Positions 1 to 8,612 of a stretch of 31,029 bases of DNA are shown here, one piece after another. The stretch is from contig CAYQJO010000022.1 of assembly GCA_964417785.1 (NCBI GenBank), positions 1 to 31,029 of the forward strand, read 5' to 3'. Position 1 is the first letter of the stretch. Every line of letters starts with the position of its first letter. Source of the stretch: DAOTUL01 sp034437435. Its GTDB lineage: Bacteria > Chloroflexota > Anaerolineae > Aggregatilineales > Phototrophicaceae. The translations under genes and the position numbers were made by a program. The notes under the pieces were generated by a model. That model was not told where the DNA came from. It made no database searches and saw only the letters and a program-made list of their open reading frames with translations.

Positions 1-191
1 GGCAGCACCGCCGTTTCGAGGTGCCGCAGGGCATCACCGGCTGGTGGCAGGTCAATGGTCGCAGCGATAAGCCGTGCCATCTGAACACCGACCAGGACCT
101 GTACTACATCGACCACTACTCGTTCTGGCTGGACATCAAAATTCTGCTCATGACGGTCCCCGCGCTGCTGAAAGGCAAAGGCGCATTCTGA
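1..191 (+). CDS. Sugar transferase, C-terminal end (partial)
   Basis: This is the last 62 codons, in frame from base 3, of a bacterial sugar transferase of the WcaJ/undecaprenyl-phosphate glucose phosphotransferase type. The family moves a sugar phosphate onto undecaprenyl phosphate at the cytoplasmic membrane to start exopolysaccharide or O-antigen repeat synthesis. The visible tail carries the family signature: a GITGWWQVNGRSD stretch, then DLYYIDHYSFWLDIKILL, then a TVPALLKGKGAF terminus. These match the conserved C-terminal catalytic end of the family. The start and the membrane segments lie outside the window, so the exact sugar cannot be inferred. A hairpin terminator follows the stop codon directly. 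Confidence in the family is high; the substrate is unknown. Confidence 0.9.
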   Translation, partial: QHRRFEVPQGITGWWQVNGRSDKPCHLNTDQDLYYIDHYSFWLDIKILLMTVPALLKGKGAF

Positions 192-192
192 A

Positions 193-218
193 AAAAGAGG
201 CCAGTTTCGGCCTCTTTT
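193..218. terminator. Bidirectional intrinsic terminator
   Basis: A perfect 10-bp inverted repeat (AAAAGAGGCC ... GGCCTCTTTT) with the 6-base loop AGTTTC follows the sugar transferase stop codon. On the plus strand the stem ends in TTTTCT. On the minus strand the flanking A-run reads as six T residues. It can therefore end the sugar transferase from the left and the SDR operon, whose last stop is at 232, from the right. It is the only convincing hairpin terminator seen in the window. Confidence 0.9.
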
Positions 219-231
219 CTGTGCCACCCAA

Positions 232-1041
232 CTATTCGGACGACCACGCCTCGCGAAACTCCGGATACAATGTCAAACCACCATCGACAAAGAGCGTTTG
301 CCCGGTGATATAAGCGGCCTCGTCCGAACACAGGAAGGCCGCGACCGCGCCCATTTCTTCGGCTTCGGCGGCCCGTCCCATGGGGATGTGACTCTCGACT
401 TCGGCTTTCTTCTCTGGATCATCCACCCAGGCCCGGTTGATGGGCGTGATGGTCGCCCCGGGTCCGATACCGTTGATACGGATTCCGCGTCCGGCGTATT
501 CCAGCGCCAGCGTGCGTGTGAGATTCTGCATGCCGCCCTTGCTGGCCGAATACCCGACAAAACGCGGCTTGGGGATGATCTGGTGGACACTGGACACATT
601 CAGAATAATGCCGGGCCTGTCCTGCCCCAGAACATGCTGGATGGCCTTCTGCGCACACATGAATGCCCCGGTCAAATTGGTGGCAATGACCCGCTGGAAA
701 TCCTGTACGGAAATCTCATGCGAGTTGCCCGCGATCTGGAACCCGGCGTTGTTGATGAGAATGTCGATCCCGCCCAACCCGGCAATCACCTCATCAAACA
801 TGCGGACCACATCTTCCTCACGAGAGACATCGGCCTGGACCAGCAGGGTCCGTCCGCCGCAGTTGGAAATTTCATCCACACACTCGTGAACCATTCGCTC
901 CGTTTCTTTGGCTTCATCGGCGCTTTTGCGATAATTAATGGCGACATTCGCCCCTTCATGACCGAGACGGATGGCAATCGCCTGCCCGATCCCCGAACTC
1001 CCTCCAGTTACCAGAACGTTCTTTCCTGCGAGACCCTTCAT
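232..1041 (-). CDS. SDR oxidoreductase, glucose 1-dehydrogenase-like
   Basis: This 269-residue classical short-chain dehydrogenase has all the expected motifs: TGGSSGIG at 12-19, NNAG at 97-100, catalytic Ser151, and YSASK at 164-168 (Tyr164, Lys168). The NYRKS segment after the second strand, with Arg38, suggests NADP use. The SSVHQIIPKP segment and the FVDGGLTLYPEF tail resemble Bacillus glucose 1-dehydrogenases, which oxidise beta-D-glucose to gluconolactone. It is the last gene of a minus-strand unit with two alpha-glucan hydrolases that release glucose, which fits that activity. GAGGA lies 7 bases before the ATG, and the upstream SDR ends only 24 bases away. The SDR family is certain; glucose as substrate is a supported inference. 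Confidence 0.88.
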   Translation of the reverse strand: MKGLAGKNVLVTGGSSGIGQAIAIRLGHEGANVAINYRKSADEAKETERMVHECVDEISNCGGRTLLVQADVSREEDVVRMFDEVIAGLGGIDILINNAGFQIAGNSHEISVQDFQRVIATNLTGAFMCAQKAIQHVLGQDRPGIILNVSSVHQIIPKPRFVGYSASKGGMQNLTRTLALEYAGRGIRINGIGPGATITPINRAWVDDPEKKAEVESHIPMGRAAEAEEMGAVAAFLCSDEAAYITGQTLFVDGGLTLYPEFREAWSSE

Positions 1042-1065
1042 CCACCTGTCCTCAATCTACCGTCT

Positions 1066-1761
1066 TCACTTCGTCACCGGAATCAACGCACCGTTAATCA
1101 CGGCACCGGCCTCCGATGCCAGGAACACCATCACCTGTGCAATGGCTTCCGGAGCAACCCATTTGCTAAAGTCGGCTTTGGGCATGGCTTTACGATTGGC
1201 TTCCGTGTCAATCGTACCCGGCAGCACACTGTTGACCGTAATGCCCTGCCCCCGGTACTCCGCCGCCATACTCTCGGTGACACGCGCCACCGCCGCTTTG
1301 GATGCGCTGTAAGCGGCATGATTGGCGCGGCCACTCAGCGCTGCCATCGCCGCCGTGTGGATCACCCGGCCAGAGCCATTCTCTACCATCACCGGCAACA
1401 CCGCCCGGCTGGTGACGAATATCGACCGGGCGTTGAGGTTCATCATCAAGTCCCAGGTTTCCAGCGACGTTTCATGCACTGGAGTCCCGGCCCGGTATCC
1501 ACCAACAGTGTTAATCAACACATCGATCCTGCCGAAGCGATCCACCGCCGACGCCACAACCCGCGCCATATCGTCCGGTTGGGTGGCGTCCACACCGGGA
1601 ATCAGCAAATGGTCCTCCGATCCCGCCAGTTCCGGGAACAGCTTCGCCACACGGTCATCAGCACGGTCCGGCAGCACCATGCTGGCTCCCTCAGCCTGAA
1701 ACGCCCGCACCACCGGCCCACCCAGACCGCCACTCGCACCCGTTACCAGTACAACCGCCAT
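1066..1761 (-). CDS. Atypical SDR family protein lacking the catalytic Ser
   Basis: This 231-residue Rossmann-fold short-chain dehydrogenase-like protein has a clear cofactor motif, TGASGGLG at 7-14, and YSASK at 151-155 (Tyr151, Lys155). Two usual features are altered. The NNAG motif is replaced by NTVGG (84-88). The position 13 residues before the catalytic Tyr, normally Ser, is Ala138 within IHTAAMA. Family knowledge says that Ser, Tyr and Lys form the catalytic core, so the enzyme may use another polar residue, act on an unusual substrate, or be inactive. A GGGAGGA ribosome site precedes the ATG by about 9 bases. It sits between the glucosidase and the glucose dehydrogenase-like SDR in one unit. 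The true substrate is unknown. Confidence 0.85.
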   Translation of the reverse strand: MAVVLVTGASGGLGGPVVRAFQAEGASMVLPDRADDRVAKLFPELAGSEDHLLIPGVDATQPDDMARVVASAVDRFGRIDVLINTVGGYRAGTPVHETSLETWDLMMNLNARSIFVTSRAVLPVMVENGSGRVIHTAAMAALSGRANHAAYSASKAAVARVTESMAAEYRGQGITVNSVLPGTIDTEANRKAMPKADFSKWVAPEAIAQVMVFLASEAGAVINGALIPVTK

Positions 1762-1807
1762 CTCACTTATCCTCCCATCATCAGATTAAACGGACGGCTT
1801 CAATCAT

Positions 1808-4459
1808 CTAAAGCCTACCACCCGATTGTTGCAACAGTTTCGCCACTAATCCAGTCCAACCCGTCTGGTGACTGGCACCCAGACCGGCCCCGTTATCACC
1901 ATGAAAGTATTCGTGGAACAGCAGATGATCGCGCCACAGCGGGTCCGTCTGGAACACCTCATTACCGCCGTAAATCGCCCGTCGTTCATCCTCGTCCAGC
2001 AAGAACAGACGCACCAGACGGCGCGATAGCTCGGTGGCAACCTCGCCCAGCGTCATCATCACACCGGAGCCGGTCGGACATTCAACCTGGAGATCATCGC
2101 CGTAGTAGTGATGAAAGCGCTGCAAGGCTTCGATAATCAGATAGTTGATCGGGAACCAGATCGGTCCGCGCCAGTTGGAGTTTCCACCGAACAGACCGCT
2201 TTCGGACTCGGCAGGCTGATAGTCGATGCTGAAGTCCTCACCGTTATAAGTCAGACTGAAGGGGTTATGCTCGTGATAGCGTGAGAGCGACCGAATACCG
2301 TATTCGGACAAAAATTCGTTCTCATCCAGCATATAGCGCAGCACACTTACCAACCGATCACGGGTGAGAATGGCGGTCAGATGACGGTGGCCTACCCCTT
2401 CCACATCAATGCTCGCCATGTTGCCAGCCAGATGCGGGCGATTCTCGATAAACCAGTGGGTACGCCGGTCGAAATCCTCCATATCGCGCAGCACTTCCGG
2501 TTCCAGCGTCTCAACCGCAATAAGCGGCATCAACCCGACCAGCGAGCGTACCTTGAGCGGCACCACATCACCGTTGGGCAGATTGAGCATATCATAAAAG
2601 AAACCATCCGCTTCATCCCACAGGCTGCGTCCGGTGCCGCCGCAGTTGGTCATAGCATGGGCAATTCCCAGGAAATGCTCGAAGAACTTGGTCGCCATAT
2701 CCTGGTAAACTGGCTCGTAGCGGGCCAGTTCCAGGGAAATCTTCATCATCACCAGGCAGTAAAACCCCATCCAGGCCGTGCCGTCGGATTGATCGATATA
2801 ACCGCCGGTGGGCAGTGCGCCGCTGCGATCAAACAGGCTGATGTTATCCAGCCCCAGAAAGCCGCCCTGGAAGATATTGCGCCCTTCACGGTCCTTACGA
2901 TTCACCCACCATGTAAAGTTCAACAGCAGCTTGAGATAAACCGCCTTCAAAAACGCCACATCCGGTTGGCCGTTCTGTGCCGCGTCGATCTTATACACGC
3001 GCCAGGTGGCCCAGGCGTGGACCGGCGGGTTGACATCACCGAAGGCCCATTCATATGCCGGGAGTGCGCCGTTCGGGTGCATATACCACTCGCGGGTCAT
3101 CAAGATCATCTGGCGCTTGGCGTAGTCCGGGTCCACCAGCACCAACGGAATGCAGTGAAACGCCAGGTCCCAGGCCGCATACCAGGGGTATTCCCACTTA
3201 TCCGGCATAGAGATCACGTCGAAGTTGTTCAGATGAATCCATTCGTGATTGCGCCCGGTCTGCCGCGACCGGGGCGGCGTCGGTCCGGCGGGATCACCAT
3301 TCAGCCATTGTTCAATGTCAAAATAGTAAAGCTGCTTGGTCCAGAGCATACCGGCGAACGCCTGCCGCTGGACCATCCGTTCATCGTCAGTCAGGTTCGG
3401 GTTCTGGACCTCAGCGTAAAAGGCGTCGGCCTCCTCGATCCGCTTCGCCAGTGTTCGATCAAACTGGTTAAAAGGCCGGGTGAATGTCTGGTCGGTCAAC
3501 CGCAGGCGAACCGTCCAGGTCTCGCCCGGTTGCAGTTCATGTTGGTAAAGCGCCGCCGCTTTGGTCCCCTGCCCTTCCGGATTGACCGCACCCGTCTCAC
3601 GGTTGACCATATAACGGTGAAAAGCATCTTTGACATACGGCGTCGCATTGACGATGTAGTATAAGCGCTCAAGGTTTGTCTCATTCTCGGTGAAGATCCA
3701 TTCGTCGGGATGATCCGCATAAAGATGGTAAATCCCCGCCGCCGGATGCTCCAGGCGCACAGCATCCTCGCCCGCATCATACAGCGCCGGCTTACCCGGT
3801 ACATCGTTCATGGGACCGGCTTCATAGCCCCAACTCCAGGTGTTGCGGAACCATACCGTTGGCAGCAGAACCAGCGGCGCGGCCTCCGGTCCCCGATTGG
3901 TCGCGCTAAACTGCACCAGGATGTCGTTTTCGCCACCTTTGGCGTATTCAACCACCACATCGAAGTAGCGGTCGCCGTCGAAGGCACCCGTGTCCATCAG
4001 TTCATATTCGTAATCGTAGTAGCCGCGCCAGCGATTTTCATCCACCAGATCGTGGTATGGGAACGCGGCCTGCGGGTACTTATACAGCATTTTCATGTAG
4101 CTGTGCGTTGGTGTACTGTCGAGATAGAAGTAATATTCCTTCACATCCTCGCCATGATTGCCCTCGTTGCCACTGAGGCCAAACATGCGCTCCTTCAGAA
4201 TGGGATCGTTGCCGTTCCAGAGTGCCAACGCAAAACAGATAAACTGGTGACGGTCGGAAATCCCGGCCAGACCGTCTTCATTCCAGCGGAAGGCTTTGCT
4301 GCGGGCATGATCGTGCGGGAAGAACTCCCAGGCCTGACCAAAGGCACTGTAATCTTCGCGTACCGTACCCCAGGCCCGCTCACTCAAATACGGTCCCCAG
4401 TTCTTCCAATTGGCTCTAAGCTCACGATGAGCCAGCAAACGTTGATGTTCCTGTGTCAT
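1808..4459 (-). CDS. GH63/MGH1-like glucosidase
   Basis: This 883-residue protein belongs to the bacterial 'glucosidase' group related to GH63, also called MGH1-like. It has an N-terminal beta-rich domain (about 1-360) and a C-terminal alpha/alpha-toroid (about 370-880). Typical segments are WYAAWDLAFHCIPL, GGYIDQSDGTAWMGFYCL, NWRGPIWFPINYLIIEAL and a HQTGWTGLVAKL tail. Members hydrolyse alpha-glucosidic (sometimes mannosyl) linkages; the linkage cannot be read from sequence. The start at 4459 is preferred over an upstream in-frame one at 4510. It forms an ATGA overlap with the stop of the debranching enzyme and has GGAGAG just before it. No signal peptide is visible, so it probably acts in the cytoplasm on glycogen, trehalose-like or imported oligosaccharides. 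Confidence 0.88.
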   Translation of the reverse strand: MTQEHQRLLAHRELRANWKNWGPYLSERAWGTVREDYSAFGQAWEFFPHDHARSKAFRWNEDGLAGISDRHQFICFALALWNGNDPILKERMFGLSGNEGNHGEDVKEYYFYLDSTPTHSYMKMLYKYPQAAFPYHDLVDENRWRGYYDYEYELMDTGAFDGDRYFDVVVEYAKGGENDILVQFSATNRGPEAAPLVLLPTVWFRNTWSWGYEAGPMNDVPGKPALYDAGEDAVRLEHPAAGIYHLYADHPDEWIFTENETNLERLYYIVNATPYVKDAFHRYMVNRETGAVNPEGQGTKAAALYQHELQPGETWTVRLRLTDQTFTRPFNQFDRTLAKRIEEADAFYAEVQNPNLTDDERMVQRQAFAGMLWTKQLYYFDIEQWLNGDPAGPTPPRSRQTGRNHEWIHLNNFDVISMPDKWEYPWYAAWDLAFHCIPLVLVDPDYAKRQMILMTREWYMHPNGALPAYEWAFGDVNPPVHAWATWRVYKIDAAQNGQPDVAFLKAVYLKLLLNFTWWVNRKDREGRNIFQGGFLGLDNISLFDRSGALPTGGYIDQSDGTAWMGFYCLVMMKISLELARYEPVYQDMATKFFEHFLGIAHAMTNCGGTGRSLWDEADGFFYDMLNLPNGDVVPLKVRSLVGLMPLIAVETLEPEVLRDMEDFDRRTHWFIENRPHLAGNMASIDVEGVGHRHLTAILTRDRLVSVLRYMLDENEFLSEYGIRSLSRYHEHNPFSLTYNGEDFSIDYQPAESESGLFGGNSNWRGPIWFPINYLIIEALQRFHHYYGDDLQVECPTGSGVMMTLGEVATELSRRLVRLFLLDEDERRAIYGGNEVFQTDPLWRDHLLFHEYFHGDNGAGLGASHQTGWTGLVAKLLQQSGGRL

Positions 4460-6408
4460 GTTGTCTCTCCGATCAGCATCCAGGTCCGTAAAACTTCGGC
4501 TACACTCCATGCCTGTGCGACCGTCGCACGGGGATAATGGGGCGCATCACCTTCGGCAATCTCGGCAATGCTGCCCACACCATACGCTCTCAAATGGTGG
4601 GCAAAGGGTTCCAGATAGCTACGGGCAAGCGCATGATCGCGATAGACCCGCAGATGCGCAGCGACGAAATGCCCAATCAACCACGCCCATACCGGCCCCT
4701 GGTGATAAACTGAATCGCGCTGGTACGGCGTACCACCATATGTACCGGCGTAATCCGGGTGAGCGGACGACAGACTGCGCAGCCCCATCGTGGTCAGCAG
4801 TTCACGCCCACATGCATCGACCACCGCCTTCTGCTGCGCAGCATCCAGCGGACTGTGCGGCAGTGACACTGCAAACACCTGATTGGGTCGCAGAGTCTGG
4901 TCGTCGCCATCTGGCCCATCAATCACGTCAAAGCAGTAATGACCGGCCCAGAACCGGGCAAAACTGGCACGAACACGCTCCGCCATCGTCTCGTAGCGCT
5001 CCGGCGATTGATCCAGCGCACGGGCGAAATCGGCCATGCTGTGCAGCGCGTTGTACCACAATGCGTTGATCTCCACCGGCTTGCCTGTGCGCGGCGTGAC
5101 CACCCAATCCCCAATTTTGGCGTCCATCCAGGTCAATTGCACACCCGCTTCACCCGCGTAGATAAGACCGTCCACCGGATCAACGTGTATCTGGTAGCGA
5201 GTGCCGCGTTCGTGCCAGTTGATAATCTCTTCCAGCACCGGGAACAACTCACTCAGCAGATGGGTGTCGCCGGTCGCGGCGACGTAAGCCCGCACCGCCT
5301 CGAAATACCACAGCGTCGCATCGACAGTGTTGTATTCCGGCACCTGACCCGAATCAGGGAAGCGGTTGGGCAGCATGCCCTGATCGACAAAAGCGGCATA
5401 GGTGCGCAAAATACGGGCCGCTTCATCGTGCCGGCGCGTGGTCAGCGTCAGACCGGGCAGAGCGATCATCGTGTCGCGGCCCCAGTCGCTAAACCAGTGA
5501 TAACCGGCGATGATTGACCGTCCGTCCGGGTCACCGTTGGCTTCGCGGCGAACGATGAACTGGTCGGCTGCAAGCACCAGATGGCGTATCCAATCCGGCT
5601 GATTCTCGGTCTGGCTCTGCATCACCAGCGTGGCTTCGCGCTCACGTCGTGCAGCGTAGGCGGCCTCACCATCACGACTGGCATTGGCATCGGTTGTCGC
5701 CACCAATGTGACGCTTTCACCGGGTTGCAGCGTCATCCTGAAAACACCGGCAAACAGATTATCGTCCAGATAATCCAGGCCACGAAACCGCTCAACCTGC
5801 AAATAGTAATCGCGGTACCATACCCGGCGCGGTACGGCTCTGGCCCGGTCGCTCAACACATAGAACGGCTGCACCTCCGGTGTGGCCTGCACCCGGATGC
5901 CGTTTTCAATGCCACCCACATCCATCATCCAGCCATTCGACCGCGTAACATCGTGGTAATCGCGGTAATTGACCATCGCTTTGATGCGCAGGTTCAGCGG
6001 CAGGGTACCACGCTCCAATGTATAACGAACGTAGGTGGTATTGGCTTCGTGCTGCATGAACACCGTTCGCGTCAGCAGGGCATCAGCCACCGCATAGGTC
6101 CAGGCCGGCGTCGTGCCTTGCATGTGAAACCGCGCCAGGTGGTCGTGGCCGGTCGGCTCGATAGATTTACCCCACTGGTTAGCGAAGAGATGATAGTCCA
6201 CCCCGCCGTAGTTGGCGATTTCATCGAACTTGGACACCAGCACAGTACGCCCTAAAGGCGGTTCCAGGGCGGCGACCAGCAAACCATGATAGCGGCGCGA
6301 CAGCACCCCTGAGACGGTGCCGGAGGCATAACTGCCGATCCCGTTGGTGACCAACCATTCGCGCTGTGATGCATCGCCATGTATTTCGCGTCCGAAATCG
6401 AGAGTCAT
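4456..6408 (-). CDS. Amylo-alpha-1,6-glucosidase (glycogen debranching enzyme)
   Basis: This 650-residue protein matches the archaeal/bacterial-type debranching family. The N-terminal domain opens with EWLVTNGIGSYASGTVSG and RRYHGLLVAAL (about 18-47). The catalytic alpha/alpha barrel (about 275-650) contains WFSDWGRDTMIALPG (WGRDTMI at 309-315), then NTVDATLWYFEA, TWMDAKIGDWVVTPR, KPVEINALWYNAL and YHQGPVWAWLIGHFVAAH. The family removes alpha-1,6-linked glucose at glycogen branches. It is the first gene of the minus-strand unit. AAGGA lies 9 bases before the ATG, and its stop overlaps the glucosidase start as ATGA, which suggests coupled translation. No signal peptide is present, so it is cytoplasmic. 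Together with the downstream glucosidase and SDR it points to breakdown of branched alpha-glucan to free glucose. Confidence 0.93.
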   Translation of the reverse strand: MTLDFGREIHGDASQREWLVTNGIGSYASGTVSGVLSRRYHGLLVAALEPPLGRTVLVSKFDEIANYGGVDYHLFANQWGKSIEPTGHDHLARFHMQGTTPAWTYAVADALLTRTVFMQHEANTTYVRYTLERGTLPLNLRIKAMVNYRDYHDVTRSNGWMMDVGGIENGIRVQATPEVQPFYVLSDRARAVPRRVWYRDYYLQVERFRGLDYLDDNLFAGVFRMTLQPGESVTLVATTDANASRDGEAAYAARREREATLVMQSQTENQPDWIRHLVLAADQFIVRREANGDPDGRSIIAGYHWFSDWGRDTMIALPGLTLTTRRHDEAARILRTYAAFVDQGMLPNRFPDSGQVPEYNTVDATLWYFEAVRAYVAATGDTHLLSELFPVLEEIINWHERGTRYQIHVDPVDGLIYAGEAGVQLTWMDAKIGDWVVTPRTGKPVEINALWYNALHSMADFARALDQSPERYETMAERVRASFARFWAGHYCFDVIDGPDGDDQTLRPNQVFAVSLPHSPLDAAQQKAVVDACGRELLTTMGLRSLSSAHPDYAGTYGGTPYQRDSVYHQGPVWAWLIGHFVAAHLRVYRDHALARSYLEPFAHHLRAYGVGSIAEIAEGDAPHYPRATVAQAWSVAEVLRTWMLIGETT

Positions 6409-6548
6409 ACGCTACCATCCTTCCCCAATGGATGTTAACACATTTTCATCACAGCGCTCGAAGTCTAAACCAAATCTTAAGAAGCATAACGAGTTGAAAT
6501 GATGTAAAATGAAATGAACCAAAAACAAACAAAAAGGACTACTTGATT
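6409..6548. promoter_or_regulatory. Divergent intergenic region, glucan operon / rhaEW
   Basis: These 140 bases separate the two divergent genes and must hold promoters for both. The right part is AT-rich, with a run of TGAAAT-like repeats followed by A-rich sequence up to the rhaEW ribosome site AAGGA (6534-6538). TAAAAT at 6505-6510 could be a -10 box for rhaEW, but no good -35 is visible at the expected distance. For the leftward glucan operon I see no convincing promoter pair. Confidence 0.5.
6504..6514 (+). promoter_or_regulatory. Candidate rhamnose-regulator operator upstream of rhaEW
   Basis: GTAAAATGAAA here differs by one base from GTAAACTGAAA upstream of rhaI (10462-10472). A further TGAAA lies just upstream (6495-6499) and another TGAA follows. 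DeoR-family repressors commonly bind short repeated elements, and the only DeoR gene in the window lies between these two targets. Assignment as its operator is inference from shared sequence and position. Confidence 0.45.
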
Positions 6549-8612
6549 ATGCCCCCCAATTTATGGGATCAAACAGAAGCCGACGTTTTGCCTGATCTGG
6601 ATGGACTGGTTTACCGAAGCCATCTCCTGGGCCGCGACCGGAGCGTATGTAATATTTACGGCGGTAACACCAGCGCCAAACTCAAGCGTACCGACCATAT
6701 GGGCCGCGAGATGACCGTGCTGGCGGTCAAGGCATCCGGTTCCGATGTACTCACCATTACCGAACCGCAGTTTGCGCTCCTCAAAATGGACGAGATCATG
6801 CCCCTGTTCGAGCGGGACGAGATGAGTGACGAGGAAATGGTCGCCTATCTGGCCCGCACGGTCTTCGAGCCGGGCCGTCCACGCCAGAGCATCGAGACAC
6901 TGCTGCACGCCTTTACGCCCTATATCCATGTCGATCACACCCACCCGGATGCGGTTATCGCCCTGGCGTCGGCCCCCGATGCTGAGGCTGCCTGCCGCGC
7001 CGTATATGGCGAGCGGATGGCGTTTGTGCCGTTTATTCGCCCTGGATTCACCCTCAGCAAGTGGATCGGCGAGAAGATCGTGGGCAATTCGAAGGTCGAG
7101 TGTGTCTGCATGGGCAAGCACGGTCTGGTGAATTGGGGCGAAGACGCCAAGTCCTGCTACGACACCACCATTCGCCTGATCCAGGAAGCCGAGGACTATC
7201 TGGCGGATAAGCGCAAGGGCAAGAAGGTCTTCGGTGATCTGACCATCCCGGCGCTGGCGGCAGACCAACGCAGTGACATCATGGCGGAGGTGCTACCAGT
7301 CATTCGCGGCACAGTCTCCGGCACACGCCACGCCATCCTGGCCTATGATGACAGCGACAACATCCTGGAACTGGTCGGCAGCAGTGAGGCCGAGCGCGTC
7401 ACCGCCCAGGGTGTCGCCTGTCCTGACCATCTGGTTCACACCAAGCGGGTCCCCCTGTTCATCGATTGGAAACCCGCCGACGGTGTGGACGCCCTCAAGG
7501 ACAAACTCAAGAGTGGCATCAGCGACTACTACCAGGGCTACGCCGATTACTTCAAGCGCAACAAATCCGAAGGTGACGTAATCCGCGATGGCGCTCCCCG
7601 CGTGATCCTTATCCCCGGTCTCGGTATGGTCAGCACAGGCAAGGATACGGTCAACACCGATGTCAGCCGCCAGCTTTACCACCGGGCGGTCGAAGTGCTG
7701 GACGGGACCGAGGTCTTGGGTGGCTTCAACGCCCTGACGGAAGCGGAAGCCTACGGGATCGAATACTGGCCGTTGGAACTCTACAAGCTCAGCCTCAAGC
7801 CGCCGGATCGTGACTTCGCCGGTAAAGTCGTTCTCATCACCGGCGCAGCCAGCGGAATCGGACGGGCGACCGCACATCGGTTGGCAGCCGACGGTGCGCA
7901 TGTGGTCATCTGTGACATCAACACCGAAGGCGGTCAGGAAGTGGCCGAGGCCATCTCCAACAAATATGGTCTGAAACGCGCCATTTTCGCCCATACCGAT
8001 GTCACCGACGAGGCCGCCGTAAAAGACGCTTTCCGGCAGGCCGTGCTAGCCTACGGCGGTGTCGATGTGCTGGTGAACAACGCCGGTATCGCTGGTGGTG
8101 CGCCTATCGAGGAAACCACATTGGAAATGTGGCAGCGCAATATCGACATCCTGGCGACTGGCTATTTCCTGATGGCACGTGAAGCCGTCAGGGTGATGAA
8201 AGCCCAGGGGATTGGGGGTTCGATGGTGTTTGTCGCCAGCAAGAACAGTCTGGCACCGGGTAAGGGCGCAACCGCTTACGCCACCGCCAAAGCCGCCGAA
8301 CTTCATCTGGCCCGCAGTCTGGCCGACGAAGTTGGCAAAGACGGCATCCGGGTCAACTCGGTGCTGCCTGACGCCGTGATTCGCGGCAGCAGCATATGGG
8401 ATAGCGACTGGAAAGAGGCTCGCGCCAAACAATACGGCATCACCGTCGAGGAACTCAACGATCACTACCGCAGACGCAACAATCTTCAGGTGGAGATTAT
8501 ACCGGAAGACATCGCGGAGACCATCGCGTTCCTGGCCGGACCGCGCAGCGCCAAGACCACCGGGGCCGTTGTTACGGTTGACGGCGGTGTATCGACAGCC
8601 TATGCGCGTTAG
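6549..8612 (+). CDS. rhaEW: Bifunctional rhamnulose-1-phosphate aldolase / lactaldehyde dehydrogenase
   Basis: This 687-residue fusion joins a class II aldolase domain (about 1-400) to a short-chain dehydrogenase domain (about 425-687). The aldolase half has NIYGGNTSAKL, the metal-binding-type HVDHTHPDAV and a CMGKHGLVNWG segment. The SDR half has ITGAASGIGRAT, VLVNNAG, VFVASKNS with YATAK, and a VDGG end. The family cleaves L-rhamnulose 1-phosphate to dihydroxyacetone phosphate and L-lactaldehyde, and the fused dehydrogenase then converts the lactaldehyde. Such RhaEW fusions are known from Chloroflexus and several other phyla. ATG 6549 is preferred; an in-frame TTG two codons upstream (6543) sits 4 bases from the AAGGA site. 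The gene stands alone on the plus strand, with the regulator and isomerase downstream. Function is well supported. Confidence 0.94.
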   Translation: MPPNLWDQTEADVLPDLDGLVYRSHLLGRDRSVCNIYGGNTSAKLKRTDHMGREMTVLAVKASGSDVLTITEPQFALLKMDEIMPLFERDEMSDEEMVAYLARTVFEPGRPRQSIETLLHAFTPYIHVDHTHPDAVIALASAPDAEAACRAVYGERMAFVPFIRPGFTLSKWIGEKIVGNSKVECVCMGKHGLVNWGEDAKSCYDTTIRLIQEAEDYLADKRKGKKVFGDLTIPALAADQRSDIMAEVLPVIRGTVSGTRHAILAYDDSDNILELVGSSEAERVTAQGVACPDHLVHTKRVPLFIDWKPADGVDALKDKLKSGISDYYQGYADYFKRNKSEGDVIRDGAPRVILIPGLGMVSTGKDTVNTDVSRQLYHRAVEVLDGTEVLGGFNALTEAEAYGIEYWPLELYKLSLKPPDRDFAGKVVLITGAASGIGRATAHRLAADGAHVVICDINTEGGQEVAEAISNKYGLKRAIFAHTDVTDEAAVKDAFRQAVLAYGGVDVLVNNAGIAGGAPIEETTLEMWQRNIDILATGYFLMAREAVRVMKAQGIGGSMVFVASKNSLAPGKGATAYATAKAAELHLARSLADEVGKDGIRVNSVLPDAVIRGSSIWDSDWKEARAKQYGITVEELNDHYRRRNNLQVEIIPEDIAETIAFLAGPRSAKTTGAVVTVDGGVSTAYAR

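Noticed and set aside
298..2136. 612-codon open frame on the plus strand opposite both SDR genes and the glucosidase end
   Set aside because: It lies antisense to three genes with clear family motifs. The translation is rich in Arg, His and Pro and shows no domain. Long antisense frames are common in GC-rich DNA.
2381..3664. 427-codon plus-strand open frame opposite the glucosidase
   Set aside because: It is a shadow of the glucosidase catalytic domain, with no motif and atypical composition.
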